Assembly (NCBI GenBank): GCA_050011635.1
Contig: JBEKIU010000001.1
Span: 20,118 to 84,117 of the forward strand
Direction of reading: 5' to 3'
From: Bog-756 sp050011635
GTDB taxonomy: Bacteria; Actinomycetota; Acidimicrobiia; Acidimicrobiales; RAAP-2
Length of the DNA: 64,000 nucleotides
Shown here: piece after piece, positions 33,502-42,349 of the stretch
Layout of the letters: each line of letters opens with the position of its first letter
Numbering within the stretch: the stretch's first letter is position 1
The notes under the pieces: model-generated
The model's database searches: none
The model's input: the letters and a program-made list of their open reading frames with translations, nothing else
What the model was told of the DNA's origin: nothing
Translations under genes and position numbers: made by a program

Positions 33502-34899
33502 TCACCACCTCGGGTCGGCCATGAGCTCGTCGGGGAGCGAGGTGAGATCACCGGCGCCCAGCGTGCAGCACAGGTCGCCGGCTTCGAGGAGCTCGCCCAC
33601 CGTGCGCCGCAGCTCCGAGCGACCCGGTGCGTAGAACACCGGCATGGCGGGAAGCGAGCGCCGGACGGCCTCGGCCACCAGGCGGCCCGAGACCCCTGGC
33701 ACCGGGGCCTCGCCCGCCCCGTAGACATCGGTGACCACGACCAGGTCGGCGTCGCCGAACGCCTGCCCGAACTCGGTCCCGAGCTCGACCGTGCGGCTGT
33801 AGCGGTGGGGTTGGAACACGGCGACGATCCGGCGCCAGTCGCCGTTGCGCGCCGCACCCAGCGCAGCGCGCACCTCGCTGGGAAGGTGCGCATAGTCGTC
33901 GACGAAGGTCACCCCGTTCACCGCACCCCTGAATTCGAACCGGCGGGCCACCCCGGCGAACCGGGACAGGGCTCGGGCCGCGGCGGCGAACGGGACCCCG
34001 GCCCCGAGGGCGGCCACCGTGGCCACCGCGGCGTTGCGTGCGTTGTGGACGCCGGGCACGGGCACGGCCAGTCGGCCCAGCCCGACCCCGTCCGGACCGA
34101 CCAGTGAAAAGGAGATCGAGCTGCGGGCCAGCTGGAGATCCACGATCCGGAAGGTGCACTCGGGCGCGAGACCGACCACCGCTGCGCCACTGTCCCTCCC
34201 GATCCCGGCGGCGACCGGATCGTCGCCTCCCACCACCCGCCGGACGCGGGCACGGGCCACGAACTCCTCGAACGCCGACCGCATGGCCCCGAACGATCCC
34301 CAGTGGTCGAGGTGGTCCGCCTCGACATTGGTGACGACGGCCACCTCCGGCTCGAGCGACAGGAACGAGCCGTCGCTCTCGTCGGCCTCGACCACCAGCC
34401 ACTCGCCGTGGTCCCAGACCGCGTTGGTGCCGATCTCATTGACGTCGCCGCCGATGAGGAACGAGGGCCTGGACCCACCTTCGACGAGCTGGAGGGCCAG
34501 CATCGATGCGGTCGTGGTCTTCCCGTGGGTCCCGGCCACCGCGATGCAGCGCTTCAGCGAGGCGATGGACGCCAGTGCTTGGGCGCGGGCCAGCACGGTG
34601 ATCCCGCGGCGCCTGGCCTCTGCGACCTCCGGGTTGTCCTCGGGGACGGCCGAGGACACGGTGACCACGTCAGCCGGACCCACGTTGGCTGCGGCGTGGC
34701 CGATGGCCACCGGGATCCCGGCCCCGCGCAGCCGTTCGGTGACAGCCGACGCCTTGAGGTCGCTGCCGGTCACGGTGTGGCCCATGGCGTGCAGGGCGGT
34801 GGCGATGGCGCTCATCCCGGCTCCACCGATCCCGACCACGTGGACCGTGAGTGGGTGGCCGGGAGCACCGAACGGCCCCGTTCCCGGGGGGGCGGTCAT
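33502..34899 (-). CDS. murC: UDP-N-acetylmuramate-L-alanine ligase
   Basis: ATP-dependent ligase adding the first amino acid to UDP-MurNAc. VVGIGGAGMSAIA is the Rossmann start, AVAGTHGKTTTASML the ATP loop (about 122-136), VVEADESDGSF and TNVEADHLDHWG the central part, FQPHRYSRT and DVYGAGEAP the C-terminal domain. 465 residues. The ATG overlaps the murG stop (ATGA). It is the only amino-acid ligase next to murE; murD and murF are not in the cluster. Confidence 0.97.
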   Translation of the reverse strand: MTAPPGTGPFGAPGHPLTVHVVGIGGAGMSAIATALHAMGHTVTGSDLKASAVTERLRGAGIPVAIGHAAANVGPADVVTVSSAVPEDNPEVAEARRRGITVLARAQALASIASLKRCIAVAGTHGKTTTASMLALQLVEGGSRPSFLIGGDVNEIGTNAVWDHGEWLVVEADESDGSFLSLEPEVAVVTNVEADHLDHWGSFGAMRSAFEEFVARARVRRVVGGDDPVAAGIGRDSGAAVVGLAPECTFRIVDLQLARSSISFSLVGPDGVGLGRLAVPVPGVHNARNAAVATVAALGAGVPFAAAARALSRFAGVARRFEFRGAVNGVTFVDDYAHLPSEVRAALGAARNGDWRRIVAVFQPHRYSRTVELGTEFGQAFGDADLVVVTDVYGAGEAPVPGVSGRLVAEAVRRSLPAMPVFYAPGRSELRRTVGELLEAGDLCCTLGAGDLTSLPDELMADPRW

Positions 34900-36065
34900 G
34901 CCGACCTCCGGGCCGGCTCCGGCCTGGCGTTCGCCTCGACCAGCCCGGCACCGGCTGCGGCGGCGTCGGGGCGGCCCATCGACCTGGCCGCCCTCCCCAT
35001 GGCCTCGAGACCGGGCGGGTCGTCGAGGAGGCGGTCGATCGACTCGGCCAGCGTCGCCGCTTCGCACTCCGGATCGGGCAGGAGCAGAGCAGCCCCGACC
35101 CGTTGGAGGACACGGGCGTTGGCAGTCTGGTGGTCGCCCGGCGCACCGGGGAGCGGGACCAGGATGGAAGGCACGCCCGCCACCGCCAGCTCGGCGACGG
35201 TCATCGCGCCGGCCCTGCACACGACCAGGTCCGATGCCCGGTACACCAGATCCATCCGATCTTCGAAGGGCACGCTGACCACGCTGAGGCCCGGGCCCTT
35301 GCCCGTCCCACCGCCGCCGGAGTCCCCACCGGTCGGGGGACACCGGTCCCAGTCCCGCCGGCCCACGATGTGAAAGATCGACCGGTCGGTACGGTCCTTC
35401 CAGCGTTCGACCAGGCCGGCCGCGGCGTCGTTGAGGCGGCGGGCCCCGAGCGAGCCGCCGAACACCGCCACGGTGGGGCGGTCCGCCGGCAGACCCAGCG
35501 ACCGCCTCGCCTGCCGCCGGGCGTCGGGCCCGCGGTCCACATCGGCGATCGCCGGACGTACCGGGGTGCCGGTGACGACCGAACGCGGCAGCGGACTCCC
35601 CGGCCATCCGACCGCGCTGGCGCGGGCGAAGCGCCCGAACAGCCGGTTCGCCGCCCCCGGCACCGCGTCGACGTTGACCAGCACCAGTGGGACGCCGAGC
35701 AGCACCGCGGCCGACGAGGCGGGCAGGCTGGCGTAGCCCCCGACGGAGACCACCACCCGGGGACGGGCCCGAACCACCAGGGCGAAGGCTCGCACCGTGG
35801 CGACCAGCAGACCGCTGACGGCCCCGAGGTTGCGCCAGATGTCCACAGCCCGACGGCCACGGGCGATACCCCGGCCCGGCAACAGCGTGAAGGGGAACCC
35901 GCGCCCTTCCAGGGTCACCCGGTCCTGGCCCCGCCTCGATCCCACGAACTCGATGCTGTCGCGACCGTGCCCGGCATCGACCAGGGCTTCAGCGATGGCC
36001 AGTGCGGGCTGGAGGTGGCCTGCCGTTCCACCACCCGCGACCAGCGCATAGCGCCCCTCGCTCAC
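34896..36065 (-). CDS. murG: UDP-N-acetylglucosamine-N-acetylmuramyl-(pentapeptide) pyrophosphoryl-undecaprenol N-acetylglucosamine transferase
   Basis: Peripheral membrane glycosyltransferase that converts lipid I to lipid II. The N-terminal G-loop is LVAGGGTAGHLQPALAIAEAL, then SVGGYASLPASSAA, the second G-loop FGGSLGARRLND and the donor site CRAGAMTVAELAVAGVPSILVPLP. GTG 36065 overlaps the ftsW stop (GTGA) and gives 389 residues. A short Gly-rich insert (about 246-255) follows the helix after the second G-loop. Confidence 0.96.
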   Translation of the reverse strand: MSEGRYALVAGGGTAGHLQPALAIAEALVDAGHGRDSIEFVGSRRGQDRVTLEGRGFPFTLLPGRGIARGRRAVDIWRNLGAVSGLLVATVRAFALVVRARPRVVVSVGGYASLPASSAAVLLGVPLVLVNVDAVPGAANRLFGRFARASAVGWPGSPLPRSVVTGTPVRPAIADVDRGPDARRQARRSLGLPADRPTVAVFGGSLGARRLNDAAAGLVERWKDRTDRSIFHIVGRRDWDRCPPTGGDSGGGGTGKGPGLSVVSVPFEDRMDLVYRASDLVVCRAGAMTVAELAVAGVPSILVPLPGAPGDHQTANARVLQRVGAALLLPDPECEAATLAESIDRLLDDPPGLEAMGRAARSMGRPDAAAAGAGLVEANARPEPARRSA

Positions 36066-37372
36066 CGGGGGGACAGCCGCCGCCAAGGCCGGTCGGCGAT
36101 GGGCGCCGAGCGCTCTTGGGCGGCGATGTTGATGAGGATGCCCACCGCGGCCATGGTGACGATCAGCGACGACCCACCGAAGGAGACGAAGGGCAACGGG
36201 ATGCCGGTGACCGGCAGGACGCCGATCACCGCGCCGATGTTGATCACCGCCTGGCTGGTGATCCAGGTGGTGATACCCACGGCCAGCAGGCTGCCGAACC
36301 GGTCTGGCGCTGCGGTCGCGGCCCGGAGCCCGTACCAGGCCAGGGCAAAGAACAGGCCCAGGAGGAAGAAGGCGCCGATCAGGCCGAGCTCCTCTCCCAC
36401 CACCGAGAAGATGAAGTCGGTGTGGGCGTTGGGCAGGGTGCCGTACTTCTCACGGCCACCACCGAGGCCCAGCCCGAAGATGTGCCCCGATCCCAAACCG
36501 ATCAGCGACTGCCAGACCTGGTAGCCCGTCCCCGACTTGCTGGCACCGGGGTTGAGGAAGGAGAGGATCCGGTCGCGCCGGTACGGATCGGCCAGTCCGA
36601 CGATGAGGGCGAGCGCGGCGAAGGCCCCGAGGAGCTTCATGATCGGGGCCATCGGCACCCCGCCCATGAACAGGATGCCGAAGGCGATGCAGCTGAGGAC
36701 CAGCGCGGTCCCCATGTCGGGTTGCTTCAGGATGAGGACCCCGGAGATCCCGAGCACAGCCAGGACGGGTACCAGGACCATCTTCGGGTCGGCCGCGGGA
36801 TTCGCCCGTCGGGTCAACAGGTCGGCGGCGAAGACGGCCAGCGCCAGCTTCATCAGCTCCGACGGTTGCAATTGCAGCATCCCGAAGCCGATCCACCGTG
36901 ACGATCCTCCGGCCGACACACCGAGGTGGGGCACCAGCACGACCACCAGCAGCCCGAGGGTCACCACCACCAGCGGTCCCCTGACCTTTCGCCACTTGCG
37001 GTAGTCCATACGGGCGAACAGGAGGAGACCGCAGGTCCCGACGCCCATGTACATCGCCTGACGGATGAGGATCGCCCAGGGCGACCCGTAGATGCTGAGG
37101 GAGATGATGGGGGACGCCGAGCCGACCATGACCAGTCCGAACACGCACAGGGCTCCGACCAGGACGGCCAGTGCGGGTGCTGTTCTCAGCCGCACCGCCC
37201 TCACCCGGACGGACCGGCCCGGGCCTTTCGGTTCCGGCACCGCGGTGGGGCGGTTGGTGTGGGTGGGCGCGTCGGTCGGTCCGGTGGTGGCCCGAGGCCT
37301 CACCGCCGTGGTCGTGCTCGACGGATGACGTCCCCTGGTGACCGTCCGGGCCGACGCTGTCCGCTCAACCAC
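36062..37372 (-). CDS. ftsW: Septal peptidoglycan polymerase FtsW (SEDS family)
   Basis: Ten-helix SEDS glycosyltransferase working with FtsI at the septum. A 60-residue Thr/Pro/Arg-rich cytoplasmic tail comes first. Conserved segments are GSSRWIGFGMLQLQPSELMKLA, KQPDMGTALVL, AHTDFIFSVVGEELG and PFVSFGGSSLIV. 436 residues from GTG 37372. No murD lies between it and mraY, which is unusual. Confidence 0.95.
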   Translation of the reverse strand: MVERTASARTVTRGRHPSSTTTAVRPRATTGPTDAPTHTNRPTAVPEPKGPGRSVRVRAVRLRTAPALAVLVGALCVFGLVMVGSASPIISLSIYGSPWAILIRQAMYMGVGTCGLLLFARMDYRKWRKVRGPLVVVTLGLLVVVLVPHLGVSAGGSSRWIGFGMLQLQPSELMKLALAVFAADLLTRRANPAADPKMVLVPVLAVLGISGVLILKQPDMGTALVLSCIAFGILFMGGVPMAPIMKLLGAFAALALIVGLADPYRRDRILSFLNPGASKSGTGYQVWQSLIGLGSGHIFGLGLGGGREKYGTLPNAHTDFIFSVVGEELGLIGAFFLLGLFFALAWYGLRAATAAPDRFGSLLAVGITTWITSQAVINIGAVIGVLPVTGIPLPFVSFGGSSLIVTMAAVGILINIAAQERSAPIADRPWRRLSPR

Positions 37373-37481
37373 CGCAACCTCCCCCGATCGGTGGCACGGC
37401 CACCTCTCCGACCTCTCCCGCCCCTGTGTCCATCCCCCTAGCCTCGTCCACCGGGGCCCCCGGGTGGTGGAGCCTGGTCAT
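37365..37481 (-). other. Short bridging ORF between mraY and ftsW (38 codons)
   Basis: The frame starts with ATG 37481, which overlaps the mraY stop (TGATG), and ends at 37365, seven bases inside ftsW. It could pass ribosomes from mraY to ftsW. The peptide (MTRLHHPGAPVDEARG...) resembles nothing known. A hairpin (CCACC / GGTGG with GGG/CCC, 37448-37467) lies inside it. Coding status is doubtful. Confidence 0.3.
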
Positions 37482-38512
37482 CAGACCTTCCCCACCGACA
37501 GGAAGTCCCCGTAGAAGATGCCCAGGCCGAGGGCGGCGAAGAGCCCGGCCAGGATCCAGAAGCGGACGATCACGGTGGTCTCGGGCCATCCCAGCAGTTC
37601 GAAATGGTGGTGCAGCGGGGCCATGAGGAAGACCCGACGGTGGAAGACCCGGAAGCTCACCACCTGGATGACCACCGACAGGGTGACGATGACGAACAGG
37701 CCGCCGATGACGACCAGCAACAGGTCGAGGTTCATCAACAGGCACAGGGCGGCGAGCGCCGCTCCGATGGACAGCGACCCGGTGTCACCCATGAAGATCT
37801 TGGCCGGTGCCGCGTTCCACCACAGGAAGCCGAGGCAGGCGCCGGCCAGGGCCACCGCGGCCAGGGCCAGGTCGAGGGCGTCGCCCACGTGGTAGATGGA
37901 GAAGTGACGGTACTGCCAGTACCCGATGATGGCGAGGCATGCGAAGCAGAAGGTCGACGCCCCGGCGGCCAGCCCGTCCAGGCCGTCGGTCAGGTTCACC
38001 GCATTGGCCGAGGCCACGATGATCACGGTGGCCCAGATCACCCACAAGCCCGTGCCCATGTGGAACCCGATCGAATCGTATCGGGTGAAGGACAGCGCGG
38101 TGGAGGCGTGGGCCCAGTACACCGCAAGTAACGAGAACAGCACCCCGAGGCCGATCTGGGCACTGAACTTGGCCCGCTTGTTGAGCCCCAGGCTCCGACG
38201 GTGGCGCACCTTGATCCAGTCGTCGGCACAGCCGATGAGACCTGCCCCGACCAGGGCCAATATGATCAGCGCCCCCGATCGGGAGAAGGTCACCCCGGGC
38301 ACGGCGTGGGCGGCGAGGTAGCCGGCGACCACCGCGGCCACGATGCCGATTCCGCCCATGGTGGGCGTACCCGCCTTGGCGATGTGGACCTGGGGCCCGT
38401 CCTCCCTGATCTGCTGGCCGATGTTGTGCTTCACCAGCCAGCGGATGAGGAACGGGGTCGACAGCACCGCCACCCACAGGGCGACGCCGCCTGAGGTCAT
38501 CAGCGAGATCAC
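37481..38512 (-). CDS. mraY: Phospho-N-acetylmuramoyl-pentapeptide transferase
   Basis: Ten-helix membrane enzyme that loads UDP-MurNAc-pentapeptide on undecaprenyl phosphate to form lipid I. Diagnostic parts are KAGTPTMGGIGIV, GCADDWIKVRHRRSLGLNKRAKF, the Asp-rich NAVNLTDGLDGLAAG, MGDTGSLSIGAALA and the His box APLHHHFELLGWPE. 343 residues. The GTG start overlaps the murE stop (GTGA), where murF would normally lie between them. Confidence 0.97.
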   Translation of the reverse strand: MISLMTSGGVALWVAVLSTPFLIRWLVKHNIGQQIREDGPQVHIAKAGTPTMGGIGIVAAVVAGYLAAHAVPGVTFSRSGALIILALVGAGLIGCADDWIKVRHRRSLGLNKRAKFSAQIGLGVLFSLLAVYWAHASTALSFTRYDSIGFHMGTGLWVIWATVIIVASANAVNLTDGLDGLAAGASTFCFACLAIIGYWQYRHFSIYHVGDALDLALAAVALAGACLGFLWWNAAPAKIFMGDTGSLSIGAALAALCLLMNLDLLLVVIGGLFVIVTLSVVIQVVSFRVFHRRVFLMAPLHHHFELLGWPETTVIVRFWILAGLFAALGLGIFYGDFLSVGKV

Positions 38513-39945
38513 GGTCGGACGCCGCCCGGTTCGGGGTCCGCCGACCGACCGGCGAGGGCCCGCCGCGCTTCGAGGCGATCGTCGAAGGGGACCACCCCGT
38601 CGGCCACGACCTGGGTGGTTTCGTGGCCCTTTCCGGCGATGACGACCACGTCCCCCGGTCCGGCCATCCCGACCGCCGCGTCGATGGCCCCGGCCCTGTC
38701 CGGCTCGACCACCAGCTCCACACCGTCGCCGATGCCGGGCCGGATCTGGTCGATGATGGCCCCCGGGTCCTCATCCCGCGGATTGTCCGAGGTCAGCACG
38801 ATGGTGTCGGACCAGCGGGTGGCCGCGGCACCCATCTCCGGGCGCTTCCCCTGGTCGCGATCACCGCCGCAACCGAACAGGCAGATCACCCGCCCCGATC
38901 CGGCCAGCTCCCGGGCCGCGGCGAGGACGACGTCCAACCCGGCCGGGGTATGGGCGTAGTCGACCAGCACCGTGAACGGGGTCCCCGCCGACACCACCTC
39001 CATCCGACCGGCGATCGGGGCCGCGCCGGCCAGACCGGCGGCGATCTGGTCCACGTCCAGCCCGAGGGCGTCGGTCACCGTCGCCGCCATCACCGCATTG
39101 TCGATGTTGAACACCCCCGACAGGGGCACGCTCATGGGACGGCCGCGCCACCGGAACGATGAAGAACCTACGGCCAGCACGATGTCGGAGGCGTCCGACC
39201 GCTGGACCGGGATCACCCGGTGGCCAGCCACCCGGTCGGCCAATCGCCGGCCCCACTGGTCGTCCACGTTGATCGCCGCCACCCTGGCCGCCTTCGGCTC
39301 GAAGAGCCTCGCCTTGGCCTCGAAGTACTCGTCCATCGTCCGGTGGTGGTCGAGATGGTCACGACTGAGATTGGTGAACGCCGCCACATCGAAGACGATG
39401 CCGTCCACCCGGTGCTGGTCCAACCCGTGCGAGGACACCTCCATGGCCACTGCCCCGGTTCCCGCGGCCCGGAACGCGGCCAGCTGGGCCTGCAGCACCG
39501 GGGACTCCGGGGTGGTCCGCGACCCGCCCAACGTCCCGATCACCCCGGTCGGTTCGCCCGAATGGGCCAGGATGGACCGCACCAGCTGGGTCACCGTCGT
39601 CTTCCCGTTGGTGCCGGTGACGCCCACCATCTTCATCGCCCTCGAAGGGTGCCCGTTGAACGCCGATGCCACCGTGGCCATGGCCGGCCTGACCGCACCG
39701 GCCGCCACCCGCACCTGGGTCACGTCGAGATCGAGGAACCGGTCGCACAACAGCGAGGTGGCCCCGCCGGTCACCGCGTGAGCGGCATGGAGGTGGCCGT
39801 CGGTGTGCTCGCCGGGAACGCAGCAGAACAGCGAACCCGGGCCGACCAGCCTGCTGTCGAAGTCCACCGCCGTCACCTCGGTGGAAGCCGGATCGCCGCG
39901 GACATCGAGCACATCGAGGTCATGGATCAGCTTGGTCATCAGCAC
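38509..39945 (-). CDS. murE: UDP-N-acetylmuramoyl-L-alanyl-D-glutamate-2,6-diaminopimelate ligase
   Basis: Adds meso-diaminopimelate to the stem peptide. GVTGTNGKTTVTQLV is the ATP loop, MEVSSHGLDQHRV and FTNLSRDHLDHH the central domain, and DNPRDEDP (about 404-411) the motif that selects meso-DAP rather than lysine. This agrees with the dap genes at 52-57 kb. 478 residues from GTG 39945, or 476 from ATG 39939. Confidence 0.96.
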   Translation of the reverse strand: MLMTKLIHDLDVLDVRGDPASTEVTAVDFDSRLVGPGSLFCCVPGEHTDGHLHAAHAVTGGATSLLCDRFLDLDVTQVRVAAGAVRPAMATVASAFNGHPSRAMKMVGVTGTNGKTTVTQLVRSILAHSGEPTGVIGTLGGSRTTPESPVLQAQLAAFRAAGTGAVAMEVSSHGLDQHRVDGIVFDVAAFTNLSRDHLDHHRTMDEYFEAKARLFEPKAARVAAINVDDQWGRRLADRVAGHRVIPVQRSDASDIVLAVGSSSFRWRGRPMSVPLSGVFNIDNAVMAATVTDALGLDVDQIAAGLAGAAPIAGRMEVVSAGTPFTVLVDYAHTPAGLDVVLAAARELAGSGRVICLFGCGGDRDQGKRPEMGAAATRWSDTIVLTSDNPRDEDPGAIIDQIRPGIGDGVELVVEPDRAGAIDAAVGMAGPGDVVVIAGKGHETTQVVADGVVPFDDRLEARRALAGRSADPEPGGVRP

Positions 39946-40007
39946 GAGAGGGTGTTCCAGGTGGTCGGGCGCGACGGAGGGCTCCCACGATTGGGGTCAG
40001 GGCCCAC

Positions 40008-41870
40008 CTAAGGCCCTTCCGTGGTCGCTCCAGCCGGCACCGAGATGCTACCCGTGCCACCGACGGCAGAATTCGATGCCGAAGTCGTTCCCGCCGCGGT
40101 GGTGGGAATACCGTAGTGGTGCAGGGCATAGGCCATAATGGTGGAGAAGACCGGCGCGGCCACAGCACCGCCGTAGATGGGGGTGGGGTGGTCGAGGACC
40201 ACCACCGCCGACAGCACCGGGTTCTGAGCGGGGGCGAAACCTGCGAACGACCCGACATAGGCTCCCGAGATGTAGCCCAGGTGGCTCGGATTGGGGATCT
40301 GGGCCGTACCGGTCTTGCCGGCCACCGTGTACCCGTCGACGGCGGCCTCGGTCCCGGTCCCCGAGTTCACCACCCCTTCGAGCATGGAGACCAGCTCGGC
40401 GTCCGTGGTGGGGTTGATGACCCGGTGCTTGCTCGACGGGCGGACAGCGGTCACGACCCCCGAGGGGCTCACGGTGCCCCGCACCAGGCTCGGAGCTACG
40501 AACACGCCCCCGTTGGCCACCGCATTGTAGGCATCGAGGATCTGCTGGGCCGTCACCGCGTCATCCTGTCCGATGGGCGTCGAGCCGATGGAGGTCCCGG
40601 TCCAGGTGCTGGCCCCCGGCACCAGGCCCTCCGACTCTCCCGGGAAATCGAGACCGGTCGGATGGCCGAACCCGAGGTTGCTGATTTGGGCCAGGAGCGG
40701 GTCCTCCCCCAACCTTTGGGCGATTTCGATGGTCCCGAGGTTGGAGGACTGGGCCAGGATCTGGCTGGCGGTGAGGACCTCGTTGCCGTGCGATTCGGCG
40801 TCGTGGAACGTGTAGGTGCCCATATGCAGCGAGGCGGGGACGTTGATCCTCTGGTCCGGAGTGATCAGACCGTCGGCCAGGGCCGCGGAGAACGTGACCA
40901 GCTTGAACACCGAACCCGGCTCGTAGACCTGGGTGACGGCGTAGTTTGCCGGCGCCTCCTCCACGCCGGCCGGAAGGGTGTCCGCTCCGGACACCAGGGT
41001 CGGTCCGGACGTCGACTGGATGCCCGAGGGCTCGGGTGCCCGCTTGTCGGCCTCGGTGGCCCCGGTCGTCGCCGACCCGGACGTCGCCTGAAGGTCGGCC
41101 ATGGCCAGGATGTCGCCCGTCTTCACGTCCTCGACCACGGCGATGCCACTGAAGGCGTGGGATGCGGCGATCTCGGCCCCGAGGGCCTGCTCGGCGACGT
41201 ACTGCACAGCCTCATCGATGCTCAGCTCCAGCCCGGTACCGGGTCGGGTGGGCACCGAGCCATTACCGGAACCGGGCAGCGCCACCCCGCCGGGTGACTC
41301 CAACAGGTTCTCCGAACCGGACCTGCCCGCCAACAACGACTGGTACTGGTACTCGAGCCCGGACGTCCCATTCCCGTTCCAGCCGGTCGACCCGACGACG
41401 GGAAGGGCCAACTGCCCGTCGGGCTGCACCCGCTGCGCCTCGGGGACCAGGTTGATCCCGGCCAACGCCAGTGCGGTCACCTTGGCTGCCACCGCGTCGG
41501 ACACGCGATGGGCGAGGTAGACGAAGCCCGAAGGCTCGGTGAGCTCGCTCCGGAGCTGGTCGGTCGGGATCCCGAGGACCGGGGAGAGCGCCGCCGCAGT
41601 GGTGGCCGGGTGGGTGATGAGCAGCGGATCGGCCACCACGGTCTGCTTGGTGACCGACTCGGCCAGCACCTCGCCGTTGCGGTCGTAGATGGCACCGCGG
41701 ACGGCCGGGACGGTGATCGTCTGGGCCAGCTCCGATGTCGACAAGGAGGCGTAGTGCTGATGGCTGAACTCCTGGACGCCGACCAGGCGGACGACCAGGG
41801 CGACGAAGACCAGTACCAGCACCAGACGCATGGCGCGGGTGCGCCGGCCCAGCAGGACGGATGGGCTCAC
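40008..41870 (-). CDS. ftsI: Septal transpeptidase FtsI (class B penicillin-binding protein)
   Basis: One N-terminal membrane helix, a PBP dimerisation domain (VPAVRGAIYDRNGEVLAESV), and a transpeptidase domain with the three active-site motifs: SVFK in YEPGSVFKLVT, SSN in LAQSSNLG and KTG in VAGKTGTAQ. 620 residues. A Ser/Thr/Gly-rich insert of about 45 residues (about 262-310) lies just before the catalytic serine motif. The start overlaps the ftsL stop. It crosslinks septal wall with FtsW. Confidence 0.95.
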   Translation of the reverse strand: MSPSVLLGRRTRAMRLVLVLVFVALVVRLVGVQEFSHQHYASLSTSELAQTITVPAVRGAIYDRNGEVLAESVTKQTVVADPLLITHPATTAAALSPVLGIPTDQLRSELTEPSGFVYLAHRVSDAVAAKVTALALAGINLVPEAQRVQPDGQLALPVVGSTGWNGNGTSGLEYQYQSLLAGRSGSENLLESPGGVALPGSGNGSVPTRPGTGLELSIDEAVQYVAEQALGAEIAASHAFSGIAVVEDVKTGDILAMADLQATSGSATTGATEADKRAPEPSGIQSTSGPTLVSGADTLPAGVEEAPANYAVTQVYEPGSVFKLVTFSAALADGLITPDQRINVPASLHMGTYTFHDAESHGNEVLTASQILAQSSNLGTIEIAQRLGEDPLLAQISNLGFGHPTGLDFPGESEGLVPGASTWTGTSIGSTPIGQDDAVTAQQILDAYNAVANGGVFVAPSLVRGTVSPSGVVTAVRPSSKHRVINPTTDAELVSMLEGVVNSGTGTEAAVDGYTVAGKTGTAQIPNPSHLGYISGAYVGSFAGFAPAQNPVLSAVVVLDHPTPIYGGAVAAPVFSTIMAYALHHYGIPTTAAGTTSASNSAVGGTGSISVPAGATTEGP

Positions 41871-42349
41871 TGCCCGGCTGTTGCCGCGGAGCTGGCCGTG
41901 GCGGCCGGGTCCTGGCCCGGGAGGGGTGCCGTCTGGGGAACGGGGAGCGGGACATCGAGAGGCACCTGCGGCAGATCGACCACATAAGGCGTGGCCAGAA
42001 GGCCCTGCCGCTTGGCTTGAGCCACCACCACCGGGGGCGCGGCCTTCTCGGCCACTTCCACCTGGAAGGCCTTCTGGGTGACAACGGCCGCGGCCAGCTG
42101 GCTCTGGGTCGTGGCCAGGCTGACCTGGCCCTCGCTGACCAGGGCGTCACCGACCACCACCGTGAGAAGACTCCCGACCACGAGGGCTCCCGACACCCAC
42201 ATGGTCCACCGCCGGACCGATCGCGTGGCCGACCTGGAGCGGCGGGCGGGCTCGAGGACCCGCAGCGGTGGCCGACGGTCCCGGGACGGCTCGGGACGGG
42301 GCGCGGTACGTGACGACAGGCGCGGGGCCACTGAGGTCGGCGGGGCCAT
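41867..42349 (-). CDS. ftsL: Cell division protein FtsL-like
   Basis: A 160-residue bitopic protein with a basic cytoplasmic part (about 1-45), one membrane helix (WVSGALVVGSLLTVVVGDALV, about 50-70), then a short coiled coil (EGQVSLATTQSQLAAAVVTQ) and a Pro-rich tail. Sequence alone is weak, but the position between rsmH and ftsI and the topology are those of FtsL. The ATG overlaps the rsmH stop (TGATG). Confidence 0.8.
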   Translation of the reverse strand: MAPPTSVAPRLSSRTAPRPEPSRDRRPPLRVLEPARRSRSATRSVRRWTMWVSGALVVGSLLTVVVGDALVSEGQVSLATTQSQLAAAVVTQKAFQVEVAEKAAPPVVVAQAKRQGLLATPYVVDLPQVPLDVPLPVPQTAPLPGQDPAATASSAATAGQ

